Source of the DNA: Shimia sp.
Lineage (GTDB): Bacteria; Pseudomonadota; Alphaproteobacteria; Rhodobacterales; Rhodobacteraceae
Reading direction: 5' to 3'
Length of the DNA: 64,000 nt
Assembly: GCA_024224295.1 (NCBI GenBank)
Contig: JAAENN010000140.1
Coordinates: forward strand, 21,587 to 85,586
The notes under the pieces: generated by a model
The model's database searches: none
The model's input: the letters and a program-made list of their open reading frames with translations, nothing else
Told to the model about the DNA's origin: nothing
Shown here: one piece after another, positions 1-9,063 of the stretch
Numbering within the stretch: the first letter of the stretch is position 1
Layout of the letters: every line of letters starts with the position of its first letter
Translations under genes and position numbers: made by a program

Positions 1-823
1 TTTCAAACAGTGCGAGGCGTTCCTGTGGCGTTGGCAGCGCATTTGAGGGGATCATCTGTTGCCGCTTGGCCATCCAGGGCACGTGGGCATACCCATAAAG
101 CGCTACGCGATCTGGTGAGAGCGACAGAAGTTTTTGCACACTTTTGGTGATGCGGGACTGTGTTTGATGCGGTAGGCCAAACAGGATGTCAGCATTCACA
201 CTTTTTACGCCATGGGCCCGGATCATCTCTACGGCATCACGGGTGATATCATAGCTTTGGATGCGGCCAATAGTCTTTTGGATTTCGTAGTCGAAATCCT
301 GAACGCCAATGGACGCGCGGTTCATGCCTGCTTTGGCCAGCGCCTCAAGTCGGGTGTGGTCGATTTCGTTTGGGTCGATCTCAACAGAGAATTCTCCGTC
401 TTCTGCCATGGGCGCAACGTCGAATATCGCGCCTGCAAGGTCCTCCATCATGGACCCATCCAGCAGAGTTGGCGTGCCGCCGCCCCAGTGCAGGCGGGAT
501 AAAGTGACGCCTTCCGGCAGGGAGGCCTTCAGTATTTGGAGCTCAGCTTTCAGTGTTTCAACATAAGTCGCAACCGGGGAAAGCGTGGACGTGCCTTGTG
601 TGCGGCAGGCGCAGAACCAGCAAAGCCGGCGACAAAACGGCACATGCACGTATAGAGACACTTGCGAACCAGTCGGAATCGCTTCAATCCATGCCTTGTA
701 AGTGTCTGGCGCCACGTCATTGTTAAAGTGAGGAGCTGTCGGATAGCTTGTGTAACGCGGAACCTTCGCGTCGAACAATCCGAGTTTGGCCAATTGTTTT
801 TCCTGTTCCATGAGCGTACTCAT
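1..823 (-). CDS. hemN: Oxygen-independent coproporphyrinogen III oxidase, partial
   Basis: This radical-SAM enzyme converts coproporphyrinogen III to protoporphyrinogen IX without oxygen, for heme and possibly chlorophyll synthesis in the cytoplasm. The visible 274 residues are the N-terminal part; the C-terminus lies beyond base 1. Near residue 60 the cluster-binding stretch CRRLCWFCAC fits the HemN CxxxCxxC signature. It is followed by HWGGGTPTLL, the conserved glycine-rich SAM-binding segment, and by the EIDPNE segment. I start it at the ATG at 821-823; an in-frame ATG at 809-811 is the alternative. It is divergent from fnrL, and the 57-bp gap contains an FnrL box, so anaerobic activation is expected. 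The family assignment is secure. Confidence 0.95.
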   Translation of the reverse strand, partial: MSTLMEQEKQLAKLGLFDAKVPRYTSYPTAPHFNNDVAPDTYKAWIEAIPTGSQVSLYVHVPFCRRLCWFCACRTQGTSTLSPVATYVETLKAELQILKASLPEGVTLSRLHWGGGTPTLLDGSMMEDLAGAIFDVAPMAEDGEFSVEIDPNEIDHTRLEALAKAGMNRASIGVQDFDYEIQKTIGRIQSYDITRDAVEMIRAHGVKSVNADILFGLPHQTQSRITKSVQKLLSLSPDRVALYGYAHVPWMAKRQQMIPSNALPTPQERLALFE

Positions 824-846
824 ATAGGTGTAGGAAAGGCAGACCT

Positions 847-860
847 TTGACCCAGATCAA
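847..860. promoter_or_regulatory. FnrL box shared by hemN and fnrL
   Basis: TTGACCCAGATCAA closely matches the Fnr/Anr dyad (TTGAT-N4-ATCAA) with one change in the left half. It lies between the divergent starts of hemN (823) and fnrL (881), close enough to influence both. This suggests activation of hemN and autoregulation of fnrL. It is the first of four very similar sites in the window. Confidence 0.88.
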
Positions 861-880
861 GTCTAGGCACGGACAACGAT

Positions 881-1621
881 ATGAACAAACCAATTGAACT
901 TTCGATTGGCTGCGAGAATTGCCAGATTAAACATCGCGCTGTGTGTGCGCGATGTGATGAGGACGAATTCGCGACACTTGAGAAAATCAAATATTATCGC
1001 AGTTTTGAGGCAGGCCAGACAGTGATTTGGTCCGGCGATCGGATGGAATTTGTTGGCTCTGTGGTGTCTGGTATCGCGTCTCTCACGCAAACGATGGAAG
1101 ATGGCCGTACCCAGATGGTGGGACTTTTGTTGCCGAGTGACTTTGTTGGTCGCCCAGGGCGCGAGGCGGCAACTTATGATGTCATTGCGACCACGGATCT
1201 CGTGATGTGTTGCTTTCGTCGCAAGCCCTTTGAAAAAATGATGTTGGAAACACCTCATGTCGCCCAGCGTCTGCTCGAGATGACGTTGGACGAACTTGAT
1301 GCTGCGCGGGAGTGGATGCTGGTGCTGGGACGAAAGACAGCGCGTGAGAAGATTGCCAGCTTGCTGTCCATTATTGGACGACGCGATGCGTCTTTGAAGC
1401 TGGAAGGCATGGCTGGAAAGATTGTGTTTGATCTGCCGCTGACCCGTGAGGCCATGGCAGATTATCTTGGGCTTACTTTAGAAACTGTGAGCCGCCAGAT
1501 GTCCGCGTTGAAGCGTGATGGCGTGATTCAGTTGGAAGGCAAACGCCATGTGACCGTGCCAAGTTTTGAGCGCTTGCTTGATGAGGCCGGCGACGATGCT
1601 GATGGCGGATTGATGGCGTAA
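881..1621 (+). CDS. fnrL: FnrL, oxygen-sensing Crp/Fnr transcription regulator
   Basis: Cytoplasmic global regulator of microaerobic and anaerobic genes, 246 residues. The N-terminal cysteines in CENCQIKHRAVCARCD (about residues 12-27), with a further Cys in the effector domain (around residue 110), fit a [4Fe-4S] Fnr-type sensor. A cyclic-nucleotide-binding-like beta-roll occupies about 30-145. The C-terminal helix-turn-helix includes LTREAMADYLGLTLETVSRQ, whose E..SR residues are the Fnr-class contacts for TTGA half-sites. Its neighbours, hemN, usp and ccoNOQP-GHIS, are its classical Rhodobacterales targets, and four boxes of its type are seen nearby. Identity is very likely; FnrL is the usual name in this order. 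Confidence 0.95.
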   Translation: MNKPIELSIGCENCQIKHRAVCARCDEDEFATLEKIKYYRSFEAGQTVIWSGDRMEFVGSVVSGIASLTQTMEDGRTQMVGLLLPSDFVGRPGREAATYDVIATTDLVMCCFRRKPFEKMMLETPHVAQRLLEMTLDELDAAREWMLVLGRKTAREKIASLLSIIGRRDASLKLEGMAGKIVFDLPLTREAMADYLGLTLETVSRQMSALKRDGVIQLEGKRHVTVPSFERLLDEAGDDADGGLMA

Positions 1622-1648
1622 CCTTTCAGCGATGCTGGAAAGAGAAAA

Positions 1649-1668
1649 AGGCGGGGTGCTCCCCGCCT
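1649..1668. terminator. Terminator between fnrL and the usp gene
   Basis: Two perfect 8-base arms, AGGCGGGG and CCCCGCCT, flank a TGCT loop between two convergent genes. The stem is followed by CTATT on the plus strand and by CTTTTTCT on the minus strand. The T-run is better on the minus strand, so it probably ends the usp transcript and perhaps also fnrL. Confidence 0.75.
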
Positions 1669-1726
1669 CTATTGCCAAATGGTAGGTGTCCCACAACGCA
1701 CCATTTAACTTCGATCTAGCCCCGAT

Positions 1727-2572
1727 CTAATGGGCTAAGAACACCGGAACGTTGGATTGTTCCAACATGTTACGAGTCGCTCCGCCTAAGATCGCTTCAC
1801 GGAAACGGGAGTGTCCGTAAGCCCCCATGACGATCATGTCTGTTTCTGTGTCCGTAGCGTGACGTAGCAGGACGTCTGACACACGAGGTTGGGTTTTGGA
1901 CAGCACGTCGACCTCTACGCGAACACCATGACGCGACAAGAACTGCGACAGTAGTCCGCCGGGATCAGAGCGGTTGGGGCCGTGGGTTGGCGGGTCGATC
2001 ACTACCACATGCACCAGTTCAGCTTCTTTCAGGAAGGGCAAGGCAGCGCGGGTCGCGACCAGCGCTTCTGCGCTTTCATTCCAACCGATCGAGATCGTTT
2101 TGGGGACGGTGAAAGGTGTCGCGGTTTCCGGCACCATTAAAACGGGCGCCTGGCCTTCAAACAGAGCGGCCTCCAAAGTGGGTTCCAGTTCCGTGCCTTG
2201 ATTCTTTCCGTAGGGCTTTGGCAGTATCACAAGGTCGGCAAAGCGAGCCCGTGCGGCGACATGTCGCCCGAGATCTGCGATCTGGGTAACGCCGGTATCA
2301 CAGGCCCAACGGATGTCGGTTTTTCCAAGAGCTGTTTCTGCGGCCGCTTTCACTGCATCCGCTTCTTCATGGGCGCGTTTGAGCATTTCCTGCATCAATA
2401 GTGCGTCAGCTCCCGCATAGAAGTAGCCCGTTTGCGAACGATCAACGCCGAGAGCAAGTACATCAAGGTGGGCGTCCTGTGCTTTTGCTAGGGCGATTCC
2501 TTGTGCCAGTGGCGCCTCAGTGAAGTCAGAATCCGTCAGAACGCACATCAAAGATTTGTAGTTCATTGTCAC
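1727..2572 (-). CDS. Tandem universal stress protein (UspA family)
   Basis: Cytoplasmic stress protein of 281 residues with two Usp domains, at about 4-145 and 152-281. The second carries the nucleotide-binding loop GAYGHSRFREAILGG, fitting the GxxGx9G(S/T) ATP-binding pattern. The first domain lacks a clear copy, which is common in tandem proteins. It is transcribed divergently from ccoN. The shared gap holds an FnrL box centred about 115 bp upstream of its start, so low-oxygen control is plausible. Usp genes commonly sit beside ccoNOQP in Rhodobacterales. The exact substrate or client is unknown. Confidence 0.9.
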   Translation of the reverse strand: MTMNYKSLMCVLTDSDFTEAPLAQGIALAKAQDAHLDVLALGVDRSQTGYFYAGADALLMQEMLKRAHEEADAVKAAAETALGKTDIRWACDTGVTQIADLGRHVAARARFADLVILPKPYGKNQGTELEPTLEAALFEGQAPVLMVPETATPFTVPKTISIGWNESAEALVATRAALPFLKEAELVHVVVIDPPTHGPNRSDPGGLLSQFLSRHGVRVEVDVLSKTQPRVSDVLLRHATDTETDMIVMGAYGHSRFREAILGGATRNMLEQSNVPVFLAH

Positions 2573-2680
2573 TAACCCGTGTTATGAAAAATATTTATTT
2601 TTGATACGACTTATCCACGCTGGTGCAGACAAAGCCGTTATTCTTGAAACAGATACAAACTGAGATCGTAGGTCCATTCT

Positions 2681-2694
2681 TTGACTCAGATCAA
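2681..2694. promoter_or_regulatory. FnrL box upstream of ccoNOQP
   Basis: TTGACTCAGATCAA lies 94 bp before the ccoN start and 109 bp before the usp start. It differs from the hemN-fnrL site at one central base. The distance leaves room for a class II promoter and a short leader on the ccoN side. Confidence 0.88.
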
Positions 2695-2787
2695 TGCGGG
2701 ACCTTCTCTGCACTTGCAAAACACGGGTGGTCAAATCCGCCCTAAGTCCGAAGAGGAAGCGGACAGGGCAAGACGAAGGGACGCGAA

Positions 2788-4389
2788 ATGGTAAATTACT
2801 TCAAGCTGATCGCGCTAGGCCTTATCACGTTTTTTGCGTTGATAGCGGCCAACTATGCGCGTGATTTAGCTTATATGGTACACGCCCTGCTCATCGCGGG
2901 TGTGTCCTTTGGGCTGTTTATTTGGGTTCTGCGTGGCATGGGCACCGTGACGGTGCATGCGCAGGATGAATACATGGATGACGTGATCCGCTACGGCGTG
3001 GTCGCAACCGCTTTTTGGGGGGTTGTTGGGTTTCTAGCAGGCGTTTTTATCGCGTTCCAGCTGGCTTTCCCGGTACTCAACTTTGAATGGGCACAGGGCT
3101 ACACCAACTTTGGTCGTTTACGCCCGCTGCACACTTCGGCGGTGATTTTTGCGTTTGGCGGCAACGCACTGATCGCGACATCCTTCTACGTTGTGCAGCG
3201 CACCAGCGCGGCGCGGCTTTGGGGAGGCAATCTTGGTTGGTTCGTCTTCTGGGGATACCAACTTTTTATCGTTCTGGCAGCGACAGGCTACCTTCTGGGC
3301 GGTACGCAGTCCAAAGAATACGCTGAGCCTGAATGGTATGTTGACCTTTGGCTGACCGTTGTTTGGGTGGCCTACTTGGCAGTGTTTCTCGGAACCGTGA
3401 TCAAGCGCAAAGAGCCGCACATCTATGTGGCCAACTGGTTCTTCCTAGCGTTTATCGTTACCGTGGCGATGCTGCACGTGGTCAACAACCTGACCATTCC
3501 TGTGTCCATCTTCGGTTCCAAGTCGGTGATTGTCTGGGCCGGTGTACAAGATGCGATGGTGCAGTGGTGGTACGGCCACAACGCTGTGGGCTTCTTTCTG
3601 ACCGCGGGCTTCCTGGGCATGATGTACTACTTCATCCCGAAGCAGGCCGAACGTCCTGTTTTCTCCTACAAGCTCTCAATCATTCACTTCTGGGCGCTGA
3701 TCTTCCTGTATATCTGGGCTGGTCCGCACCACCTGCACTACACCGCGCTGCCTGACTGGGCCTCGACCCTTGGCATGGTGTTCTCCGTGGTGCTGTGGAT
3801 GCCGTCTTGGGGTGGCATGATCAACGGCCTGATGACTCTGTCTGGTGCTTGGGACAAGCTGCGCACCGATCCTGTGATCCGAATGATGGTGATCTCAGTA
3901 GGTTTCTACGGCATGTCGACCTTCGAAGGTCCAATGATGTCGATCCGTGCTGTGAACTCGTTGTCGCACTACACCGACTGGACCATTGGTCACGTGCACT
4001 CCGGTGCACTGGGTTGGAATGGCATGATCACCTTTGGCTGTCTCTACTTCCTGGTGCCTGTGCTGTGGAAACGTGAGCGTCTCTACTCTCTGCAGCTCGT
4101 GAGCTGGCATTTCTGGCTCGCCACCATCGGCATCGTGCTCTACGCGGCGTCCATGTGGGTGACCGGTATCATGGAAGGCCTGATGTGGCGTGAAGTGGAT
4201 GCCAATGGCTTCCTAGTGAACTCCTTTGCTGACACTGTGGCTGCGAAGAAACCAATGAACATCGTGCGTGGTCTGGGCGGGGTTATGTTCCTCACTGGTT
4301 CCATCATCATGTGCTACAACCTGTGGATGACTTTACGTAAGGCACCGGCTAAAGAAGCCAGCCTGTCCGTCGCAGTCCCGGCTGAATAA
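2788..4389 (+). CDS. ccoN: cbb3-type cytochrome c oxidase subunit I
   Basis: Catalytic membrane subunit (533 residues) of the high-affinity cbb3 oxidase, which reduces oxygen to water and pumps protons under low oxygen. The chain is almost entirely hydrophobic, with about 12 membrane segments. Conserved histidines are visible in [16 protein letters not shown] (low-spin heme), in [15 protein letters not shown] (Cu-B ligand and the ring of the active-site helix), in [13 protein letters not shown] (Cu-B ligands) and in [16 protein letters not shown] (heme ligands). GAAGGGA lies just before the ATG. It is the first gene of ccoNOQP, with a 15-bp gap to ccoO. Confidence 0.97.
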   Translation: MVNYFKLIALGLITFFALIAANYARDLAYMVHALLIAGVSFGLFIWVLRGMGTVTVHAQDEYMDDVIRYGVVATAFWGVVGFLAGVFIAFQLAFPVLNFEWAQGYTNFGRLRPLHTSAVIFAFGGNALIATSFYVVQRTSAARLWGGNLGWFVFWGYQLFIVLAATGYLLGGTQSKEYAEPEWYVDLWLTVVWVAYLAVFLGTVIKRKEPHIYVANWFFLAFIVTVAMLHVVNNLTIPVSIFGSKSVIVWAGVQDAMVQWWYGHNAVGFFLTAGFLGMMYYFIPKQAERPVFSYKLSIIHFWALIFLYIWAGPHHLHYTALPDWASTLGMVFSVVLWMPSWGGMINGLMTLSGAWDKLRTDPVIRMMVISVGFYGMSTFEGPMMSIRAVNSLSHYTDWTIGHVHSGALGWNGMITFGCLYFLVPVLWKRERLYSLQLVSWHFWLATIGIVLYAASMWVTGIMEGLMWREVDANGFLVNSFADTVAAKKPMNIVRGLGGVMFLTGSIIMCYNLWMTLRKAPAKEASLSVAVPAE

Positions 4390-4404
4390 GGAGGGCCGGC
4401 AGCT

Positions 4405-5136
4405 ATGGCTATTCTCGATAAACATAAGATCCTCGAGACCAACGCGACCCTCTTGCTTGTTTGCAGCTTCTTGGTCGTCACCATCGGTGGCATTGTGCAG
4501 ATTGCGCCGTTGTTCTGGCTGGAAAACACGATTGAGGACGTGGAGGGCATGCGTCCTTACACTCCTCTGGAACTAGCTGGTCGCGAGATCTACGTGCGTG
4601 AAGGGTGCTACGTGTGTCACAGCCAGATGATCCGGCCGATGCGCGATGAAGTGGAACGCTACGGGCATTACTCGCTGGCAGCGGAGTCCAAGTATGACCA
4701 CCCACACCAATGGGGGTCCAAACGGACAGGTCCCGATTTGGCGCGTGTAGGCGGCCGGTATTCGGATGATTGGCATCTGGACCATATGCGCAGTCCACAA
4801 AGCGTGGTGCCGGAATCGATCATGCCGAAGTATGGCTTCCTTGAGAAGAAGAGGATCGATGGCAAATATATCGGTGACCTAATGAAAGCAAATGCGTTCG
4901 TTGGGGTGCCTTACACCGAGGACATGCTGGAAAATGCTCAATCTGACTTCATGGCGCAAGCCGATCCAGATAGCGACTACGACAGCCTTCTTGAGCGGTA
5001 CGGCGAAGATGGCGTGAATGTGCGCAACTTCGACGGTCAAGCTGGTGTGTCCGAAATGGATGCGGTGATCGCTTATCTTCAAATGTTGGGTACGTTGGTT
5101 GATTTTTCGACCTTCACGCCGGACGCATCGCGGTAA
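4405..5136 (+). CDS. ccoO: cbb3-type cytochrome c oxidase subunit II (monoheme cytochrome c)
   Basis: Membrane-anchored periplasmic c-type cytochrome (243 residues) that passes electrons from CcoP to CcoN. A single N-terminal membrane helix (about 15-38) precedes the one heme site, [12 protein letters not shown] (about 70-81). Methionines further on, as in MIRPM and ESIMPKYGF, are axial-ligand candidates. The length matches the family. AGGAGGG lies 10 bp before the ATG. Second gene of the ccoNOQP operon. Confidence 0.97.
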   Translation: MAILDKHKILETNATLLLVCSFLVVTIGGIVQIAPLFWLENTIEDVEGMRPYTPLELAGREIYVREGCYVCHSQMIRPMRDEVERYGHYSLAAESKYDHPHQWGSKRTGPDLARVGGRYSDDWHLDHMRSPQSVVPESIMPKYGFLEKKRIDGKYIGDLMKANAFVGVPYTEDMLENAQSDFMAQADPDSDYDSLLERYGEDGVNVRNFDGQAGVSEMDAVIAYLQMLGTLVDFSTFTPDASR

Positions 5137-5148
5137 GGAGGGAGCCAC

Positions 5149-5334
5149 ATGGAAACCTATTCCTTCCTGCGAGAATTTGCGGACAGCTGGATGCTTCTGT
5201 TCCTGTTCTTGTTCTTCCTAGCAATTGTGTTTTGGGTGTTCCGCCCTGGCGCAAGCAAGGAATACAAAGACACGGCCAGCATTCCCTTCCGTCATGAAGA
5301 TAAACCCGCCACGACTGAGGAGGCGCGGACATGA
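5149..5334 (+). CDS. ccoQ: cbb3-type cytochrome oxidase subunit CcoQ
   Basis: Small single-pass membrane protein (61 residues) known to stabilise the cbb3 complex and influence signalling from it. One membrane helix (about 12-34) is followed by [17 protein letters not shown] and a charged tail. The motif FRPG(S/A)K with a nearby IPF is typical of CcoQ/FixQ. AAGGAGGG lies just before the start. The end overlaps ccoP by 4 bp (ATGA), which couples translation. Confidence 0.95.
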   Translation: METYSFLREFADSWMLLFLFLFFLAIVFWVFRPGASKEYKDTASIPFRHEDKPATTEEART

Positions 5335-6197
5335 GCAAGCCATCGAAAAAGTTCGACAACGATCCAAACACCACAGGTCACGTGTGGGACGGGATCGAAG
5401 AGTTTGACAATCCTATGCCGCGTTGGTGGCTGTGGGTGTTCTACGTCACGATCATCTGGGGCATTGGCTACACCATTGCCTATCCGGCCTGGCCTGGCAT
5501 CAAGGGTGCAACCGCTGGTGTGCTTGGGTGGTCCACACGTGGTGACGTCGTTGCCGAAATCCAAGCGGCGGAAGACAAGCTTGCGCCGATCAATGCCAAG
5601 TTGGAAGCAGCTGAACTGACACAGATCACCACGGACCCGGAATTGGGCCCTTATGCGGTATCTGCGGGTGACGCGGTTTTCAAAACCTGGTGTGCACAGT
5701 GTCACGGTTCCGGTGCGGCTGGTGCGGTTGGCTATCCCAACCTGCTGGACAACGACTGGCTCTGGGGCGGTGACATCGAGAACATCTACCTGACAGTTCG
5801 TCACGGGATCCGTAACGAGGAAGATGACGACGCGCGTTATTCCGAAATGCCGGCTTTCGGGGATGATTACCTCGAAGACGCGCAGATCGATGCGGTGGTG
5901 AACTTTGTGATGTCGCTGTCTGGGGAGCCAAAAGACGCGTCGGTGGTCGTCGCCGGAGCTGAAGTCTTTGTTGACGAGTGTTCCTCCTGCCACATGGAAG
6001 ACGGAACCGGTGATCGTGATCAAGGTGCGCCAAACCTAGCAGACGCGATTTGGCTCTATGGTGGGGACTATGACTCTATCAAAGAGACAGTCACGTACAG
6101 CCGCTATGGGGTGATGCCATCTTGGGGCAACCGTCTGACTGAAGCGCAGGTGCGTGCGGTATCCGCCTATGTGCACCAGCTGGGAGGCGGCGAGTAA
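5331..6197 (+). CDS. ccoP: cbb3-type cytochrome c oxidase subunit III (diheme cytochrome c)
   Basis: Electron-entry subunit of the cbb3 oxidase, 288 residues. A cytoplasmic N-terminus is followed by a membrane helix (about 35-55, with [16 protein letters not shown]). Two periplasmic cytochrome c domains follow, with heme sites CAQCH (about 122-126) and CSSCH (about 217-221). Methionine ligands are likely in YSEMPAFG and YGVMPSWG. It is the last gene of ccoNOQP and is followed by a strong hairpin terminator. Confidence 0.97.
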   Translation: MSKPSKKFDNDPNTTGHVWDGIEEFDNPMPRWWLWVFYVTIIWGIGYTIAYPAWPGIKGATAGVLGWSTRGDVVAEIQAAEDKLAPINAKLEAAELTQITTDPELGPYAVSAGDAVFKTWCAQCHGSGAAGAVGYPNLLDNDWLWGGDIENIYLTVRHGIRNEEDDDARYSEMPAFGDDYLEDAQIDAVVNFVMSLSGEPKDASVVVAGAEVFVDECSSCHMEDGTGDRDQGAPNLADAIWLYGGDYDSIKETVTYSRYGVMPSWGNRLTEAQVRAVSAYVHQLGGGE

Positions 6198-6212
6198 CAC
6201 AGAGATGCTCTT

Positions 6213-6250
6213 AAAATGGGCCGTTCCAGGAAACTGGGGCGGTCATTTTT
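6213..6250 (+). terminator. Terminator after ccoNOQP
   Basis: AAAATG at 6213 pairs with CATTTT at 6244-6249. A further ten pairs, including three G-U pairs and one bulged base, close on a GAAA tetraloop at 6230-6233. A T-run follows. This is a convincing Rho-independent terminator 16 bp after ccoP. Confidence 0.8.
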
Positions 6251-6283
6251 TATGCGCAATTTTTTGGCGAAAACTTTGCCTAT

Positions 6284-6297
6284 TTGACCAAGATCAA
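6284..6297. promoter_or_regulatory. FnrL box upstream of the AraC-type regulator
   Basis: TTGACCAAGATCAA sits after the ccoP terminator and 210 bp before the regulator start at 6507. The distance is long, so the promoter either makes a roughly 150-base leader or serves something I cannot see. The stretch 6300-6494 has no convincing gene. Confidence 0.75.
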
Positions 6298-6506
6298 GTT
6301 TTTCAGTCGTGCCCCTTGCTAAAACATGTCCACGGGCAGCACGTCGCAACCGGAGCTGTCCATTGGGTGTCGATCTTTCCGTCCTGTTCGCGCGTTTCCT
6401 GGAAAGATTGGCACCCACAATTTCACCATATTATATGTAAATTGCGCCATTTGGTTGGCGAATTGTGCCACTGCCACTATGTTTGTGCCGCTAGATGGAG
6501 GCGCAA

Positions 6507-7502
6507 ATGCAAAAGCAGGTCAGGTATCCGATTCCCAAATCCACAGCGGGTCTTATGCGGTCTTGTGGAATTTCTCCTGAACGCGTTTTGAAACGGGCAG
6601 GGATGCCAATGGACTTGTTTGAGGCGGATAGCAAAGGTGTAACCGCACAGCAGTTCTTCTCTCTATGGGAAGCCATTTCTGAAGAGATTGACGATCCAAA
6701 AATGGTGATTGAGATGGCCAAAGCCATGGCGAGGGGGCCGTTTATTCCTGCCGCTTTTGCCTTTTCCTGTAGCCCTAACATTGCCACAGGCCTCAGGCGA
6801 AAATCGGTATTCAAACCGTTGGTGGCGCCGATCAAACTGTTGGTCACGGAAACGGAGCAAAATGTTGTTTTGGAAATCGACGTGGCGGAGCCGAATCTGG
6901 ATGTGCCAAAATGTATGGCCGCGTTTGAAATGGTATACTTTCTTGAAATGGGGCGTACATTTACTGGCGTGGATTTTCTGCCGGTGGAAGTTGGCGTGCC
7001 CGAGTTTATGGAAGATCAAGCGGTGTTTGATCGGCACTACGGTCGCAAAGCGGTGATCTCCTCGCTGCCACGGCTGACTTTGAGCCGTGAGGATGCTTAT
7101 CGACCGCTGATTTCCGAAAACCCTCAGCTTTGGGCCGGATTTGAGCGTGAGTTGACGCGACAACTTGCGGAACACCAGCGCGCACTTTCGATGTCCGTAC
7201 GGGTCAGGAATGCGTTGCTCGAGCTGCTTCCTGCCGGCCAAGCGTCTGTTGATGCCGTGAGTCATCGACTTGTGACAAGCCGCCGCAGTCTACAGCGGCA
7301 CCTCAATAAAGAGGGCCATACTTTCCAATCCGTACTGGACGACACACGGTCAGATTTATCTTTGCATTACTTGCGTCAAGCAGACATGAGCGTTGAGGAA
7401 ATCTCCTATTTATTGGCCTATCGAGATCCCAATTCCTTCTATCGCGCGTTTCAAAACTGGACCGGTCGAACACCTGCGCAAATGCGCGCAGAGCTACTCT
7501 GA
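6507..7502 (+). CDS. AraC-family transcription regulator inserted in the cbb3 locus
   Basis: Predicted DNA-binding regulator of 331 residues. The N-terminal 200 residues resemble the arabinose-binding-type domain (PF12625 type) found in OruR-like AraC proteins. The C-terminus (about 235-331) has the two AraC helix-turn-helix motifs, including RLVTSRRSLQRHLNKEGHTF and the family signature YRDPNSFYRAFQNWTGRTPA. An ATG exists at 6495, but the one at 6507 has GGAGG five bases upstream, so I use it. It lies alone between ccoNOQP and ccoGHIS, behind an FnrL box. Effector and targets are unknown; control of nearby respiratory genes is only an inference from position. Confidence 0.85.
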   Translation: MQKQVRYPIPKSTAGLMRSCGISPERVLKRAGMPMDLFEADSKGVTAQQFFSLWEAISEEIDDPKMVIEMAKAMARGPFIPAAFAFSCSPNIATGLRRKSVFKPLVAPIKLLVTETEQNVVLEIDVAEPNLDVPKCMAAFEMVYFLEMGRTFTGVDFLPVEVGVPEFMEDQAVFDRHYGRKAVISSLPRLTLSREDAYRPLISENPQLWAGFERELTRQLAEHQRALSMSVRVRNALLELLPAGQASVDAVSHRLVTSRRSLQRHLNKEGHTFQSVLDDTRSDLSLHYLRQADMSVEEISYLLAYRDPNSFYRAFQNWTGRTPAQMRAELL

Positions 7503-7555
7503 CGCAGGGGACTCTGTACTGCGAAAGATTAAAAGGTGAGTCACAAATGTGAGAT

Positions 7556-7569
7556 TTGACACAGGTCAA
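7556..7569. promoter_or_regulatory. FnrL box upstream of ccoGHIS
   Basis: TTGACACAGGTCAA matches the Fnr dyad with a G in the right half. It lies inside the longest possible ccoG reading frame (which begins at 7549). That argues that the real ccoG start is downstream, near 7624. Confidence 0.85.
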
Positions 7570-7623
7570 TGTTCTGGCGTCCAATCGCTGGGAAAAGATC
7601 AAGCTATCTCCTCTCTTAAACAT

Positions 7624-9063
7624 GTGAGTGATTCCGTGAGCAAAAGTCCTGCACCGTCCTTGTACGAGGCACGCGAGCCAATCTTTCCGAAACGCGTTTA
7701 CGGGCCGTTTCGTAACCTAAAATGGATCATTATGGCGATCGCCTTGGGGATCTATTACCTGACGCCGATATTGCGTTGGGACAGGGGGTCCAGCCTGCCG
7801 GATCAGGCGGTTTTGATCGACCTGGCAAAACGCCGCTTCTTCTTTTTCATGATCGAGATATGGCCACATGAGTTCTACTTTGTGGCCGGGTTGTTGATCA
7901 TGGCAGGCCTTGGCCTGTTTTTATTCACTTCGGCACTGGGTCGTGTTTGGTGTGGGTATGCTTGTCCGCAAACGGTTTGGACCGACTTGTTTATCCTGGT
8001 GGAGCGTTGGATCGAAGGCGATCGCAACGCGCGTTTGCGCCTGCACCGTCAAAAGAAGATGGATTTCCGCAAGGTGCGCTTGCGGTTGACCAAATGGATC
8101 ACCTGGTTGTTGATCGCGATGGCTACTGGCGGGGCCTGGGTTTTCTACTTTTCCGATGCGCCAACCTTGGCTGTGGATCTTGTTACCGGTAATGCGCATC
8201 CTGTGGCCTATACTACCGTTGCCATTCTGACCTTCACCACCTTCTTCTTCGGTGGTTTTGCACGCGAGCAGATTTGTATTTATGCCTGCCCATGGCCGCG
8301 TATTCAGGCCGCAATGATGGATGAGGACACTCTCACCATTGGTTACCGCGACTGGCGCGGTGAGCCTCGGGGCAAAGCGCGCAAGGATGAACCTGCCGAT
8401 GCGCATGGTGATTGCATCAATTGTATGGCCTGCGTGAACGTTTGTCCGATGGGGCTCGATATTCGTGACGGCCAGCAAATGGAGTGTATCACCTGTGGCC
8501 TGTGTATCGATGCTTGTGATGACATTATGGATAAGATTGGTAAGCCACGTGGGCTGATCGATTATCTGGCGCTGTCGGACGAAGAGAGTGAGCGTGACGG
8601 TGAGCCGCCGCGCAGCGTCTGGAAGCACATCTTCCGGCCTCGTACGATTATGTACACATCGCTTTGGTCGATTGTAGGAATTGGCCTTGTTGTGGCGCTG
8701 TTCTTGCGCTCTGACATCGAAGCAACGGTCGCGCCGGTGCGTAACCCAACCTTTGTGACACTTTCAGATGGGTCGATCCGTAACACGTACGAGGTACGTT
8801 TGCGAAACAAGCATGGGGAAGACCGCATGTTCCGGATTTCAATTAAGGGCGATCCCGGCTTACGCTTGCAACTTGAGGGCACACCTTATGAGGCTGTCAA
8901 AGTTCCGGCAGATCAGATGCGCAATCAGAGAGTTTATGTGATTGCACCAGCGGGTTCGGTACCTGCTGATGGCAGTTTGACCAACTTCCGGTTCTGGTTT
9001 GAGGACACGGGCAACGGCGACCGCGTGCACAAAGACACTGTATTTAACGGAAAGGGCCAGTGA
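7624..9063 (+). CDS. ccoG: Cytochrome oxidase accessory protein CcoG (RdxB/FixG)
   Basis: Membrane iron-sulfur protein (about 479 residues from this start) with a role in copper delivery and assembly of cbb3 oxidase, possibly reducing Cu(II). Several membrane segments lie in the first half. CGYACPQTVW marks the FixG family. CINCMACVNVCP and CITCGLCIDAC, around residues 255-295, bind two [4Fe-4S] clusters. The C-terminal third is the IgA-like FixG domain. The open frame extends back to 7549 but would cover the FnrL box; GTG at 7624 gives an N-terminus that fits the family, and GTG at 7636 is the alternative. First gene of ccoGHIS. Confidence 0.92.
   Translation: MSDSVSKSPAPSLYEAREPIFPKRVYGPFRNLKWIIMAIALGIYYLTPILRWDRGSSLPDQAVLIDLAKRRFFFFMIEIWPHEFYFVAGLLIMAGLGLFLFTSALGRVWCGYACPQTVWTDLFILVERWIEGDRNARLRLHRQKKMDFRKVRLRLTKWITWLLIAMATGGAWVFYFSDAPTLAVDLVTGNAHPVAYTTVAILTFTTFFFGGFAREQICIYACPWPRIQAAMMDEDTLTIGYRDWRGEPRGKARKDEPADAHGDCINCMACVNVCPMGLDIRDGQQMECITCGLCIDACDDIMDKIGKPRGLIDYLALSDEESERDGEPPRSVWKHIFRPRTIMYTSLWSIVGIGLVVALFLRSDIEATVAPVRNPTFVTLSDGSIRNTYEVRLRNKHGEDRMFRISIKGDPGLRLQLEGTPYEAVKVPADQMRNQRVYVIAPAGSVPADGSLTNFRFWFEDTGNGDRVHKDTVFNGKGQ

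Noticed and set aside
6326-6580. 84-codon frame between the FnrL box and the AraC gene
   Set aside because: It overlaps the AraC start in another frame, has no ribosome site and no recognisable protein features.
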